A stretch of 47,077 nucleotides of DNA from NCBI GenBank assembly GCA_947503555.1, contig CANNEE010000023.1, positions 1 through 47,077 of the forward strand. Reading direction: 5' to 3'. Position 1 is the first letter of the stretch. Each line of letters opens with the position of its first letter. Origin of the DNA: an uncultured Shewanella sp. (GTDB taxonomy: Bacteria; Pseudomonadota; Gammaproteobacteria; Enterobacterales; Shewanellaceae). Shown piece by piece: positions 1 through 9,302 of the stretch. The notes under the pieces are model-generated. The model was not told where the DNA came from and made no database searches. It was given only the letters and a program-made list of their open reading frames with translations. The position numbers were made by a program, and so were the translations under genes.

Positions 1-77
1 TGGCGGAGCGGACGGGACTCGAACCCGCGACCCCCGGCGTGACAGGCCGGTATTCTAACCAACTGAACTACCGCTCC
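1..77 (-). tRNA. tRNA-Asp (anticodon GTC)
   Basis: The minus strand folds as a complete cloverleaf with acceptor GGAGCGG/CCGCTCC, an encoded CCA end, the T-loop GGTTCGAGTCC and anticodon GTC in the loop CTGTCAC. It lies downstream of dnaQ and TIGR03503, as aspV follows dnaQ in E. coli, but it has its own promoter just upstream. The CCA end falls on base 1 of the window. Confidence 0.97.
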
Positions 78-93
78 ACATCAAGTGCGTTGA

Positions 94-122
94 ATAATAC
101 GTATGAGGTGTACCAGCGTCAA
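94..122 (-). promoter_or_regulatory. Promoter of tRNA-Asp
   Basis: On the minus strand TTGACG (122-117) and TATTAT (99-94) are separated by exactly 17 bp, a near-consensus sigma-70 promoter. It lies 16 bp upstream of the mature tRNA 5' end, so the tRNA is probably transcribed independently of dnaQ. Confidence 0.7.
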
Positions 123-225
123 CACCTTTTTTACGATCAAATTATCGTTTAGTTAAAAAATCATCAACTCCAATCAATCACTGAATTTTCTGATGAGTAA
201 TTAACCATTCTCTCCATGCAGTTGG

Positions 226-1572
226 CTACTTTTCTTGTTGCTCGTCACTATCAGTTGGTTCATCGGGCATATTAAGATCGATCTCATCCATATCAATCTC
301 TTCACCTTCAATGGCCGCTTGCTCTTGCTCAGCGAGCTTACGCTCTGCCTCCGCAATATTCGCCGCAAGACTTTGACGCTTACGCCATATGATCAGCCCT
401 GCAGTGCCTAACAAGAGTAATAGCGTATTCACTAAGATAATCCAAAACAGCGCCCTTTCCTTCGCCTTTGCTTCGGCTAAGGCTGCTCGTTTTGCTTCCA
501 TCTCGGCAAGCTCTTCCGGTGTCGGTGGTGGATCCGGCGGCTCGACTAAATTAAAAAACATCTCAGGCACGCTCAGGAGAATTTCACGGCCATTTAGGGT
601 CGTGCTCGCCACTTCACCTTTTAAACGATAGCTACCAAACTCAGACACCATGGGAAGTAAAACTTCCGACTCGGCAGCTTCCACACCATTTTGCGACACA
701 GGCAGTTGCAAACCAGCAGGTCCCACAAGCTCTAATGAAATATGGGTATCGGCAAGCGCTAGCTGTTCTTCATTGACAATAACGTTAAGCTTCCACCTTC
801 CTTCTAAAGGATCCTCAGGTTTGATAACACTGATCTCTATAGGCCTTTGTGACAGGGTAAATTCTTGAGATGCTTCGCGCTCAAAGATATTGTTTCTCGC
901 TCTCACTTGATAGGTATAATCCCCCCAAGCTTGATTAAGATTAATTTTGCCTGTAAACGCACCATCATCGGGACGCTCATCTAAACCTTCGCCATTATCT
1001 TTATAGCTGCCGACAATAAAGGTACCCGCAGCGAAATTTTCCTCACCGGGCTTATGGTGACTAACAAAGCGTGCAGTCCATTCCACAAGGTAATCTAAGC
1101 CAGGCATGCGCACCCTTTGCTCATCACCCATTAGCTTAGCTGTAACCTTAATGCGCTCACCTTGGAACAAAGGCTGAGGAATTGGGTCGACTTCAATATC
1201 CAGTTTTGAGACAAACTTGATTTTTGAACCTTCCACCACACTGCCCAGTAGCTGCCAAGGACCTGGGGTTGGATTTTTAATGGTGATGATATCGCCCGAT
1301 ACACCATCAACCCATTTCACCTTATCTTCAGGGTGTCTTGATGGATACCATTTGCTACCGTCGGGTCTCACCACAATCACAGGGGCAGAGCCATACTCTC
1401 GCTGCACCAACAGGGTCACTTCATCCATCATGTGGTCGATGCGAAAACGATTTTTAAGCTCGAGAGCTTGTTCAGATTCAACAACATCTGCCAGCGTTCC
1501 AAAGGACAAGCCGCTTAAAAATAAAATAGTACCTAAGGCTTTGCAGAGTGCTCTCATTCGTTTTTTACTCAC
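226..1572 (-). CDS. TIGR03503 family membrane-anchored protein
   Basis: This 448-residue protein has an N-terminal signal or anchor segment (about residues 8-28, ending near FGTLA) and a long, predicted beta-rich periplasmic region. A C-terminal transmembrane helix follows (about 375-395, rich in I, L and V, then WRKRQ), and then a short acidic cytoplasmic tail. The middle region (about 180-245), with motifs such as DDGAFTG and WGDYTYQVRARN, resembles the choice-of-anchor or immunoglobulin-like domains found in secreted proteins. It matches my memory of TIGR03503, a family restricted to Shewanella, Vibrio and relatives whose function is unknown. Its ATG overlaps the 3' end of dnaQ by 8 bp, so the two are translationally coupled. 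No function can be inferred beyond envelope location. Confidence 0.8.
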   Translation of the reverse strand: MSKKRMRALCKALGTILFLSGLSFGTLADVVESEQALELKNRFRIDHMMDEVTLLVQREYGSAPVIVVRPDGSKWYPSRHPEDKVKWVDGVSGDIITIKNPTPGPWQLLGSVVEGSKIKFVSKLDIEVDPIPQPLFQGERIKVTAKLMGDEQRVRMPGLDYLVEWTARFVSHHKPGEENFAAGTFIVGSYKDNGEGLDERPDDGAFTGKINLNQAWGDYTYQVRARNNIFEREASQEFTLSQRPIEISVIKPEDPLEGRWKLNVIVNEEQLALADTHISLELVGPAGLQLPVSQNGVEAAESEVLLPMVSEFGSYRLKGEVASTTLNGREILLSVPEMFFNLVEPPDPPPTPEELAEMEAKRAALAEAKAKERALFWIILVNTLLLLLGTAGLIIWRKRQSLAANIAEAERKLAEQEQAAIEGEEIDMDEIDLNMPDEPTDSDEQQEK

Positions 1573-2296
1573 CTCTCCAGAGGCATTGGCCTGATTTTTC
1601 GACTAAATCAAGACGTTGTTCATGTCTAGTTAGTTCATCGGCAGTAGCTTGGATCACTTTAAGTTTTCTTCTATCACTAGGTAGTCGCATGATGCCACCA
1701 GCTTCTTGGCCAACATCATCACTGCTAAGCTGCAGCTTAGTCTGACCACCAGTCATGATCAGATATACATCGGCAAGTATTTCGGCATCGAGCAATGCGC
1801 CGTGGAGCTCTCGGCGAGAGTTATCTATACCATAACGTTTACAAAGGGCATCAAGGTTATTCTTTTGCCCTGGGTGTAAAAACTTGGCGATTTCTAACGA
1901 GTCGACAATCTGACAAATATCGGCAGTTTTTGGGCCAGTAGGTTGCAACATAGCAAACTCATGGTCCATAAAGCTGATATCGAAGCTCGCGTTATGTGCG
2001 ACGATTTCTGCGCCATCAATAAAGTCGATAAAACTCTTGGCAATTTCATGAAATCTTGGTTTATCGGCCACAAACTCATCGGTAATACCGTGAACTTGCA
2101 TCGCTTCTTCATCGATCAATTGTCCAGGATTAATATATTCATGATAGTGGCGGCCAGTGAGTTTACGATTCACCACCTCTACACAGCCAATTTCAATAAT
2201 TCTATGGCCTATGGTGACAGCGCCACTACCTTGGTTCATACCTGTGGTTTCGGTATCGAGAATGATCTGGCGACTGGCGTTGGAAATTATATTCAT
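1565..2296 (-). CDS. dnaQ: DNA polymerase III epsilon subunit (3'-5' proofreading exonuclease)
   Basis: The protein has 243 residues, the usual length for the family. The DnaQ-like exonuclease domain fills about residues 8-180. Exo I is DTETTG (residues 14-19), Exo II includes HNASFD, and Exo III is HGALLDAEILAD, so the metal-binding acidic residues and catalytic His are all present. The C-terminal tail (about 190-243), which binds the alpha subunit in E. coli, is shorter and less conserved. In the core polymerase it removes misincorporated nucleotides. It is divergent from rnhA across 204 bp, as in E. coli, and its stop overlaps the start of the TIGR03503 gene. Confidence 0.97.
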   Translation of the reverse strand: MNIISNASRQIILDTETTGMNQGSGAVTIGHRIIEIGCVEVVNRKLTGRHYHEYINPGQLIDEEAMQVHGITDEFVADKPRFHEIAKSFIDFIDGAEIVAHNASFDISFMDHEFAMLQPTGPKTADICQIVDSLEIAKFLHPGQKNNLDALCKRYGIDNSRRELHGALLDAEILADVYLIMTGGQTKLQLSSDDVGQEAGGIMRLPSDRRKLKVIQATADELTRHEQRLDLVEKSGQCLWRGE

Positions 2297-2500
2297 ATTT
2301 TTACTCGCTCAACCCAAACTCAAACGGCTAACAATCATTGAGCTTAGATTGAAATTGGATTCAATTGTCTAATTTATCGACTAAATATCAATAACGCTAA
2401 TAGATTACCAGTTAAAGCCTGTGGATTTAATAGCACCATGCTGCCTTAATTGGAATTTATGGTTATACTCGCTCAAAAATACCTTATCGGATACAGCTTT
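2297..2500. promoter_or_regulatory. Divergent dnaQ / rnhA promoter region
   Basis: This 204-bp spacer separates the two divergent start codons and must hold both promoters, as the equivalent spacer does in E. coli. A TATACT hexamer at 2464-2469 is a plausible -10 for rnhA, but it has no convincing -35 and lies only about 30 bp before the ATG. I could not settle a promoter for dnaQ. Confidence 0.45.
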
Positions 2501-2971
2501 ATGAGTGACAAAAAAATCATCCACATCTATACCGACGGCTCTTGCTTAGGCAATCCGGGACCAGGTGGTTACGGCATAGTGATGAAATATAAGCAACATA
2601 CCAAAGAGCTCAGTGATGGTTTTGCACTCACCACCAATAATCGCATGGAATTACTGGCACCCATTATCGCCTTAGAAGCGCTGACTGAGCCATGTAAAGT
2701 GATACTCACCAGTGATAGTCAGTATATGCGCCAAGGGATCACCCAGTGGATCCATGGATGGAAGAAAAAGAACTGGAAAACCGCAAGCAAACAACCAGTA
2801 AAAAACGTCGATCTGTGGAAGCGATTAGACAAAGCACAGCAAGATCATGAAATTGATTGGCAATGGGTAAAAGGTCATGCGGGTCATATTGAAAATGAAC
2901 GCTGTGATGATTTAGCCAGAGAAGCTGCCGAAGCCAACCCCACCCAAGAAGATACGGGGTACCAACCTTAA
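2501..2971 (+). CDS. rnhA: Ribonuclease HI
   Basis: From the ATG at 2501 the protein has 156 residues, matching E. coli RNase HI (155). An upstream in-frame ATG at 2450 would add 17 residues with no counterpart in the family, so I prefer 2501. The catalytic DEDD set is visible: D in [15 protein letters not shown] in [10 protein letters not shown] in SDSQYM, and D near the C-terminus in ERCDDLA, plus the His of KGHAGH. It cleaves the RNA strand of RNA-DNA hybrids, removing R-loops and primers in the cytoplasm. It converges with yafS, leaving a 28-bp gap. Confidence 0.97.
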   Translation: MSDKKIIHIYTDGSCLGNPGPGGYGIVMKYKQHTKELSDGFALTTNNRMELLAPIIALEALTEPCKVILTSDSQYMRQGITQWIHGWKKKNWKTASKQPVKNVDLWKRLDKAQQDHEIDWQWVKGHAGHIENERCDDLAREAAEANPTQEDTGYQP

Positions 2972-2999
2972 ACAAGCATCAAGAAAACTTTATTTCAAA

Positions 3000-3716
3000 C
3001 TAACTAGAAGACTTTCCCATACGGCCTGCACTAGGCGCCGTCGACCATTTAGGTTGACGGCTACGACGCTTTTGCCGCACAGGCGTCAAAGGAGAGTCGA
3101 GTTTTCTTGCCACTAACAAATAAAAACTGCCAGCGCTCGGCAACCAAGCCTCGAGCGTATGTTGCCAAATCGTCTGCTCTTCCATCTTGCCTAACAGAGG
3201 GTGAAACACCATGCGCTCGTCGGCTACTACTTGATAGCCTAATAACCCTAGCCAATCTTTTACTCTAGAAGGAGTAAAAAAGTGTCCACACCAAGGTAGT
3301 TTCGATTGATATTTAGGTAGCAATTTACCTAATACCGCTGGACTTAATGGATTAACGCCAATAATAAGCAAATGGCCGCCACTCACTAAAATTCTATCGG
3401 CTTCCCTGAGTATGCGGTAAGGATCACCTTCAAACTCCAGCAGCATGGTCAGTAAGGTGGCATCAATTGAAGAGTTTCTCAGAGGCAACGAAGTGTACTC
3501 GCCCTCAATATTCGCGCACTCCCCCTGAAACAATGAACATTGATGGGAAATACTTGAGGCTAAACTATTGAGCTCTGCACTCAATGGCCCGAGCTTGAGC
3601 AAGTGATAACCGAATAACCTTGGCCACCATGAATCCAGACGCTGCTGAACATCGTCTCGAATCAATTCGCCATGGGGTAAATCGGCCCATCGCTCAGGCC
3701 TAATCGTATAGGGCAA
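3000..3716 (-). CDS. yafS: YafS-like class I SAM-dependent methyltransferase
   Basis: The protein has 238 residues, close to E. coli YafS (240), and sits in the same place, divergent from gloB and converging on rnhA. The methyltransferase fold is recognisable in its second half: YTSLPLRNSSIDATLL resembles the motif II-III/IV region, and the segment READRILVSGGHLLIIGVNP is a typical post-motif strand. The canonical glycine-rich motif I is degenerate; the equivalent segment reads LLKLGPLS instead of a GxGxG loop, a recurrent trait of this family. The C-terminus ends in a basic Ser/Arg/Lys-rich tail. The substrate is unknown; the link to gloB is positional only. Confidence 0.85.
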   Translation of the reverse strand: MPYTIRPERWADLPHGELIRDDVQQRLDSWWPRLFGYHLLKLGPLSAELNSLASSISHQCSLFQGECANIEGEYTSLPLRNSSIDATLLTMLLEFEGDPYRILREADRILVSGGHLLIIGVNPLSPAVLGKLLPKYQSKLPWCGHFFTPSRVKDWLGLLGYQVVADERMVFHPLLGKMEEQTIWQHTLEAWLPSAGSFYLLVARKLDSPLTPVRQKRRSRQPKWSTAPSAGRMGKSSS

Positions 3717-3910
3717 AGCTCTTCTCCATTTTCACAAGCCCTTGGCAACCAAACGCTTATTAGCCCTCATTATACCCCCGGCTTATCAAAGCGCTAGTAA
3801 AATAACATTATCGAAGCGACTAACAAAACATCAATCACAACTACTCAAATCTGTTTTAGCTGGTTACACTACTAGGGCAATGTTTCAACCTAGTTCGAGT
3901 GCAATAGAAA

Positions 3911-4687
3911 ATGCTCAATATCTCTGCAATTAGTGCTTTCAACGACAATTATATTTGGCTGATCAAACCCAACGACACAAATAGTGTCTATGTGGTCGAC
4001 CCAGGTGACGCTCAAGTGGTTATCGATCACCTAGAGCAGCATCAGCTCGAACTACAAGGAATATTAATCACCCATCATCACAATGATCACACAGGTGGCA
4101 TTAAACAACTGCAAACCTATTGTCAGCACCAAGTTGAAGTATATGGTCCAGAGCTTGAAGGCATCAGTGGTATCACAGTACCGCTTAGTGGCGACCAAGA
4201 CATACAAATACCTGGCTTTACCGGCCGCACTTGTATCGTCAAAATTCCAGGACATACTAAAGGCCATATCGGCTTCCTTCACCAAGGACACCTATTTTGC
4301 GGCGACACCTTATTTAGCGGCGGTTGTGGTCGATTATTTGAAGGGACACCTGAGCAGATGTTAGCAAGTCTGACTAAGTTAGCTGATTTTCCAGCAAACA
4401 CTAAGGTCTATTGCGCCCACGAATACACGCAAGCTAACCTTGCCTTTGCACTGCAAGCCGAGCCCAATAATGCGCAATTAATTGAATACAATAATTGGGT
4501 TTTGAAGGCTAGAGCCCATAATTTGCCAACCTTACCAACCGACATCGCTACTGAATTAAATATCAACCCATTTTTACGCTGTCACCTTCCTGAGATCCAA
4601 GAAACAGTGGCAAGGCGCTTTGGACAAGCAAAAGGAAGTGAGCTTCAAACCTTTACCCTATTGCGAAAATGGAAAGATAACTTTTAA
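3911..4687 (+). CDS. gloB: Hydroxyacylglutathione hydrolase (glyoxalase II)
   Basis: The protein has 258 residues, normal for GloB. The metallo-beta-lactamase metal-binding motif THHHNDHTGG (about residues 57-66) is intact, and further metal ligands are seen at PGHTKGHIGF, FCGDTLFSGGCGRLFEGT and CAHEYT. It hydrolyses S-D-lactoylglutathione to D-lactate and glutathione, completing methylglyoxal detoxification in the cytoplasm. The start ATGCTCAATATC fits the family N-terminus (MLNISAISAFNDNYIWL). It is divergent from yafS across 194 bp and followed by mltD, as in E. coli. Confidence 0.97.
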   Translation: MLNISAISAFNDNYIWLIKPNDTNSVYVVDPGDAQVVIDHLEQHQLELQGILITHHHNDHTGGIKQLQTYCQHQVEVYGPELEGISGITVPLSGDQDIQIPGFTGRTCIVKIPGHTKGHIGFLHQGHLFCGDTLFSGGCGRLFEGTPEQMLASLTKLADFPANTKVYCAHEYTQANLAFALQAEPNNAQLIEYNNWVLKARAHNLPTLPTDIATELNINPFLRCHLPEIQETVARRFGQAKGSELQTFTLLRKWKDNF

Positions 4688-4720
4688 TCCACGTTACGCT
4701 AAATTTGCCATAGATAACAA

Positions 4721-4752
4721 GTTAACCCCAAGGCACAGACAAAGGGGTTAAT
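4721..4752 (+). terminator. Weak hairpin after gloB
   Basis: TTAACCCC and GGGGTTAA form an 8-bp stem around a 13-base loop about 35 bp after the gloB stop. Only a poor T-run (ATTTGCTTT) follows, so it may attenuate rather than fully terminate transcription before mltD. Confidence 0.4.
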
Positions 4753-4893
4753 TTGCTTTACAATGAGCGGCTGTTTTTCACCCTGGACACCTATGGTGTC
4801 AGCGGATTGCTCGATAAAACCCAACATCATTATGAAATCATGTTGATAGCCAATCTGCACAGGACGTTTTAAGTACCAAAGGGCATGTTTTTA

Positions 4894-6444
4894 ATGCGAA
4901 GTTTAGTATTTTGTTTTGCTGCAAGTATGGCACTACTAGCAGGTTGCCAATCGACACCAGCACCAAAACCCGAACCTATAGCGCCTGTTCCAGTAGAGCC
5001 TATCGTTACACCTGTGATTGAAGAGCCTGTCATCGAAGTAGAAGAGATTACCGATGTCTGGCAAAGAATTCGCAACCAACTGCACTTTTCTGCACCAGAT
5101 AACAAGCTCGTAAACCAATACCGCAATTGGTACTTAAAGCACCCCAAGCATTTACAAAGGGTTTCGGCTCGTGCGACACCTTTTATGTATCTTATTGTGG
5201 AAGAAATAGAAAAGCGTAATCTGCCCATGGAGCTTGCGCTGCTTCCTATCGTAGAGAGCGCCTTTGATCCTTTTGCCTATTCCCACGGTGCTGCGTCAGG
5301 CTTGTGGCAATTTACCACACCTATGGCCAAGCATTTTGGACTGCAGATGAACTGGTGGTACGACGGTCGACGCGATGTACCTGCGGCCACAACCGCAGCC
5401 CTAGATATGATGGAATACCTTTATGGTAAGACAAAACAAAACTGGTTATATGCTATTGCAGCATACAATACTGGCGAAGGACGCGTCTTAAGATCAATCA
5501 AGCGTAATAAAAGAGCCGGTAAAAATACCGACTTTTGGTCGTTAAGCTTACCTAAGGAAACCGAGCGCTATGTGCCTCAGCTTATCGCCCTTGCGGATGT
5601 GGTGAAAAACGCCGACAAATACGGTATCAAACTCACTCCTATTCCCAATGAGCCTCAGGTTAAAGTGGTCGATATTGGTAGCCAAATGGATCTTGCCTTT
5701 GCCGCCGATCTCGCCGATATGTCAATCAGCGAGTTGCATAAGCTCAACCCCGGCTTTAATCGCTGGGCAACGGCTCCCGATGGTCCACATACGTTAGTCA
5801 TTCCTGTTGATAAAGTCGAAGGATTTGAGTTGGCCTTAGCCGATACTGAGTCTAGCGAGCGCATTAATTGGTTGCGATATAAAATTAAATCCGGCGATAG
5901 CATAGGATTAATTGCACAAAAGTTTCATACCAATATTCAGGTGATCCGCTCTGTTAACGGCATCAAGGGCAACACTATCGTTGCGGGTAAACATCTACTC
6001 ATTCCGGTTGCAGCCAAGGATCCTGAGCTTTATTCTCTGTCGGTAGATCAAAGGTACGTTAAAAAGCAAAACATCAAACGTGCCGATTATAAGGTTGACT
6101 ATGTGGTCAAGCCTGGTGATTCCCTATGGAAAATAGCGATGCGCCATAAAGTGAAAGTCAGCAAACTAGCAAAATGGAACAGCATGGCACCTAAGGAGCC
6201 ATTACAGGTTGGGCAAAAGCTGGTTATCTGGACCAATAAAGTCAGCGAGAAGCAAACTCAATCTTCCATTATGCGCACGGTTAACTATAAAGTCAGAAAT
6301 GGTGACTCGTTAGCCCGTATTGCCAGTAAGTTTAATGTGACGGTAAAAGATCTAATTCGCTGGAATAGCTTACAAAATCAGAAATACATTCAGCCAGGCC
6401 AAACACTTAAACTCTTCGTTGATGTCACCAAGGTAAGAGTCTAA
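4894..6444 (+). CDS. mltD: Membrane-bound lytic murein transglycosylase D
   Basis: This lipoprotein has a lipobox (ALLAGC), then a Pro/Glu/Val-rich spacer, an SLT family 1E lysozyme-like domain (about residues 90-240) and three C-terminal LysM repeats (about 330-380, 405-447 and 465-510). The catalytic Glu lies in LLPIVESAFDP (about residue 121), followed by SGLWQF and AAYNTGEGRV. It cleaves murein glycan strands to 1,6-anhydro ends from the outer-membrane side. An ATG at 4885 is also in frame, but AAAGGG at 4878-4883 abuts it and is well spaced for the ATG at 4894, which gives 516 residues. It follows gloB as in E. coli. Confidence 0.93.
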   Translation: MRSLVFCFAASMALLAGCQSTPAPKPEPIAPVPVEPIVTPVIEEPVIEVEEITDVWQRIRNQLHFSAPDNKLVNQYRNWYLKHPKHLQRVSARATPFMYLIVEEIEKRNLPMELALLPIVESAFDPFAYSHGAASGLWQFTTPMAKHFGLQMNWWYDGRRDVPAATTAALDMMEYLYGKTKQNWLYAIAAYNTGEGRVLRSIKRNKRAGKNTDFWSLSLPKETERYVPQLIALADVVKNADKYGIKLTPIPNEPQVKVVDIGSQMDLAFAADLADMSISELHKLNPGFNRWATAPDGPHTLVIPVDKVEGFELALADTESSERINWLRYKIKSGDSIGLIAQKFHTNIQVIRSVNGIKGNTIVAGKHLLIPVAAKDPELYSLSVDQRYVKKQNIKRADYKVDYVVKPGDSLWKIAMRHKVKVSKLAKWNSMAPKEPLQVGQKLVIWTNKVSEKQTQSSIMRTVNYKVRNGDSLARIASKFNVTVKDLIRWNSLQNQKYIQPGQTLKLFVDVTKVRV

Positions 6445-6457
6445 ACGTCAAAAATCA

Positions 6458-6493
6458 GTCACTGAGTCAAAATACCATCCTTGACTCAGTGAC
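6458..6493 (+). terminator. Perfect 13-bp hairpin after mltD
   Basis: GTCACTGAGTCAA (6458-6470) pairs perfectly with TTGACTCAGTGAC (6481-6493) around a 10-base loop, 14 bp after the mltD stop. No T-run follows, so it may act as a 3'-end stabiliser or a weak or assisted terminator. Confidence 0.5.
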
Positions 6494-6610
6494 CCACCTC
6501 ACAGCTTTGATAACGCTTCTTTTTGATGCATGTTAAATTAGCGAAATATCACATTATTCTCTTACTCTGTGATTAATAATTCCCCCACCCTAATTTAGCT
6601 AATTTTTCCC

Positions 6611-8161
6611 ATGACAAATCAGAATATCATCAATGAAGGTGTCGATTATCCTGAAGATTATAAAATCTTATCGACAACGGATTTAGACTCTATTATCACC
6701 CATGTTAACAAGGACTTTGTTGACGTTTGCGGGTACAGGGAAGATGAACTGATTGGCAAGCCCCACAACCTAGTACGCCACCCTGATATGCCTAAGGCTG
6801 CCTTTGGCGACTTATGGGCAACCATAAAACAGGGAAAAAGCTGGATGGGGTTAGTTAAAAATCGCTGTAAGGATGGAAAATACTATTGGGTAAATGCCTT
6901 TGTAACACCAATCCGCCGCGATGGAAAAATTTGTGAATATCAATCGGTAAGAACTAAACCCAGTCGACAGCTTACAGATAGAGCCCAAGCTTGCTATGAC
7001 GCAGTCAATGCTGGAAAGTCGGCCAAACCTAAATTCGGCGCCAACATAGTCACTAAACTACTACTCGCGTGGCTTATTTCTGTCATGGCAGTTGCTAGCA
7101 TTCACTTTATTCCTGCCAGTCTAGTTCCAGTCGCCATCATTATTGCCATTGGAAGTTTTGGTTTACCTCTTTACCGCTTGCATAAGCGCTTTAGCCATAT
7201 GCTGAGTATCAGCAAGCAGGTTCATGATAATCCACTAAACCAATTTGTTTATACTGGCTACACAGATGAGCTGTCCCACTTGGAGCTAAGCCTGCGAATG
7301 CAGAAAGCTGAAATCCTTGCCGTAATCGGTCGTATCAAGGACAGTGGCGAACACCTACAACAAGGTCTTGAAGAGCATCAAAGCCAAAACCAAGCCAATC
7401 AAGAGCAGTTAGTTGAGCAATCATCAAACCTAGAACAAGTTGTTACCGCCATGGGCCAGATGAATGCATCGGTCAACGAAATAGCCCAGAGCACGACGAG
7501 TTCAACCGCAGAAATTCATGAACTGGTTGAGCAGCTAGCTGCCACTAAGCAAGCGCTACAAGATAGCCAGAATGCAACACTCGAAATCACTCAGCTATTA
7601 GAAGATTCTAGTGACTCAATTTCAGCCCTAGATAAACAGTGTCAAAGCGTTAATCAAGCACTAGAGGTGATTGAAAGCCTAGCTGAGCAAACCAATCTAC
7701 TTGCCCTTAACGCCGCAATTGAAGCTGCCCGCGCTGGTAGTGCAGGCAGAGGCTTTGCTGTCGTCGCCGATGAAGTGAGAAATCTAGCTACTCGTTCCCA
7801 ATCCTCGGCGCAAGAGATCCATGACATCATAGATAACCTAAGTAAAACTACAGCAATGGCGGTTCAGCAGATGGGCCAAGGCCGCGAACTGACTGAAAAG
7901 AGTGTATCTTCCGATAAATTGCTAGAACAAAATATTTTGTCGGTGGCCGATGTTATGGCCATTATCGAAGCCAATGGTGAACAGATTGCCGTTGCAGCCG
8001 AAGAGCAAGCAACTGTCGTCAATCAAATCTATGCCAGTGCTCAAGATTTGCAAGGGGGTATTGCCCAGTTTGAGGAAAACTGCCAAGCCTCTGCCCACCA
8101 CAGCCAAGAGATCAGTGCTCAGGGAATTAGACAAACAGAGCTTGTTTCCCAGTTTAATTAG
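6611..8161 (+). CDS. Aer-type PAS-domain methyl-accepting chemotaxis protein
   Basis: The 516-residue protein has an N-terminal PAS domain (about residues 10-120) of the Aer type, with [19 protein letters not shown] and [19 protein letters not shown] hydrophobic hairpin that anchors it to the inner membrane follows (about 145-190), then a short HAMP-like stretch. The methyl-accepting signalling domain has the conserved hairpin tip [18 protein letters not shown], followed by [13 protein letters not shown]. There is no periplasmic sensing domain, so the signal is read in the cytoplasm, probably redox or oxygen through FAD as in Aer; FAD binding is inferred from family membership. It stands alone with its own terminator. 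I do not assign a symbol because Shewanella carries several such paralogues. Confidence 0.9.
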   Translation: MTNQNIINEGVDYPEDYKILSTTDLDSIITHVNKDFVDVCGYREDELIGKPHNLVRHPDMPKAAFGDLWATIKQGKSWMGLVKNRCKDGKYYWVNAFVTPIRRDGKICEYQSVRTKPSRQLTDRAQACYDAVNAGKSAKPKFGANIVTKLLLAWLISVMAVASIHFIPASLVPVAIIIAIGSFGLPLYRLHKRFSHMLSISKQVHDNPLNQFVYTGYTDELSHLELSLRMQKAEILAVIGRIKDSGEHLQQGLEEHQSQNQANQEQLVEQSSNLEQVVTAMGQMNASVNEIAQSTTSSTAEIHELVEQLAATKQALQDSQNATLEITQLLEDSSDSISALDKQCQSVNQALEVIESLAEQTNLLALNAAIEAARAGSAGRGFAVVADEVRNLATRSQSSAQEIHDIIDNLSKTTAMAVQQMGQGRELTEKSVSSDKLLEQNILSVADVMAIIEANGEQIAVAAEEQATVVNQIYASAQDLQGGIAQFEENCQASAHHSQEISAQGIRQTELVSQFN

Positions 8162-8186
8162 TCAGTTTGTAGCTAATCTATAAAGA

Positions 8187-8222
8187 AATGCCAGTAGCAT
8201 TAGCGCTACTGGCATTTTTTAT
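8187..8222 (+). terminator. Intrinsic terminator of the chemoreceptor gene
   Basis: AATGCCAGTAGC pairs with GCTACTGGCATT (12 bp, 6-base loop) and is followed by a run of T, 25 bp after the stop codon: a textbook rho-independent terminator. Confidence 0.9.
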
Positions 8223-8632
8223 TGATTGAAATAACAAAGAAAAACAGGTTCTCTGACTAAAGCAGGAATTGACAAAAGCTGAAATTGACTAACGCTAGAA
8301 TAGAGTATTTCCCTATGAACTCTTATAAAGTTTATTAGCGCTTTCAGCCCTGTGGCCTCATGTTTAGAAATAGTCACTTTTCATTACTATAGCCACCTAT
8401 AGATTCATCAGATATTGCTAGCCCTTTGCTTAACACCACTTCCCAACGCTTCGTTCACACCCGGTAACGCGCGTGTATCAGCCCTATTCAAACTAAAGTT
8501 ATAGCCCACAATGAGTTGCTGGCAGGCAAGCTGCAACATGCTAATTGACGACCTTATGTTCAAGCATCATAGGTCAACAATTATGCTACTAAGCCTACCA
8601 ACTTAACCGATTAAACAATTTCAAGGGCATAA
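8223..8632. other. Gene-poor spacer between chemoreceptor and nap operon
   Basis: About 410 bp lies between two terminators. The only thing seen is a 43-codon minus-strand reading frame at 8408-8539 (ATG to TGA), with no ribosome binding site at a useful distance. It ends with the peptide ALPGVNEALGSGVKQRASNI. The region may contain a remnant of an interspersed repeat. No RNA gene was recognised. Confidence 0.4.
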
Positions 8633-8657
8633 AAAAGCCGCTACGAGAGCGGCTTTT
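8633..8657 (-). terminator. Intrinsic terminator of the nap operon
   Basis: AAAAGCCGCT and AGCGGCTTTT form a 10-bp stem with loop ACGAG. On the minus strand it is followed by a T-run (complement of 8636-8631), 50 bp after the napC stop. The symmetrical A and T runs allow it to work on both strands. Confidence 0.85.
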
Positions 8658-8706
8658 CGTTTAAGTAACGCGAGTTAGATTAGAAATCTAATATTAGAAA
8701 CTAGTA

Positions 8707-9294
8707 TTAAAACCCTTCTACACCATGCATATCTGGTAATTGGTGAGCGATGCCTTTATGACAATCGATACAGGTTTTCTCTCCACTTGCCAGTGACGTT
8801 GAGTGCATTTTTGCAGCTCGGCTCGATTGGCGAGTAAAGTCCATGTAATCGAAGTTATGACAGTTTCGGCACTCAAGCGAGTCATTGGCTTTTAGTCTTG
8901 CCCATTCATGCTCAGCCAGCTCACGACGCTTAGCTTCAAACTTCTCACGGGTGTTGATGGTACCAAATATTTTACCCCACACCTCTTTAGAAGCCTGCAT
9001 CTTACGGGCAATCTTATCAGTCCACTCATGGGGAACATGGCAATCAGGACAGGTTGCACGCACACCACTTCGGTTAGTGAAGTGAATTGTCGGTTGCAAC
9101 TCCTCGTAGACATTGTTCTCCATTTCGTGACAACTAATACAGAATGCCTCCTGGTTGGTCGCTTCTAGGGCGGTGTTAAAGCCACCCCAGAAAATCACCC
9201 CTGCCACAAAGCCACCGAGCGTCAAGAAACCAAGGCTGTAATGCACACTAGGTCTATTGAGTACTCGCCATATCTCTTTCAATCTTTTTAACAT
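8707..9294 (-). CDS. napC: Cytochrome c-type protein NapC, tetrahaem quinol dehydrogenase
   Basis: The protein has 195 residues with one N-terminal membrane anchor (about 19-40) and four c-type haem motifs: CISCH (52-56), CPDCH (82-86), CRNCH (142-146) and CIDCH (175-179). This is the NapC/NirT family layout. It oxidises quinol in the inner membrane and passes electrons to NapB and NapA in the periplasm. It is the last gene of napEDABC, 8 bp after napB. Shewanella species often use CymA for the same step; whether this strain has both cannot be seen here. Confidence 0.95.
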   Translation of the reverse strand: MLKRLKEIWRVLNRPSVHYSLGFLTLGGFVAGVIFWGGFNTALEATNQEAFCISCHEMENNVYEELQPTIHFTNRSGVRATCPDCHVPHEWTDKIARKMQASKEVWGKIFGTINTREKFEAKRRELAEHEWARLKANDSLECRNCHNFDYMDFTRQSSRAAKMHSTSLASGEKTCIDCHKGIAHQLPDMHGVEGF

Positions 9295-9302
9295 AGCGAC
9301 TC

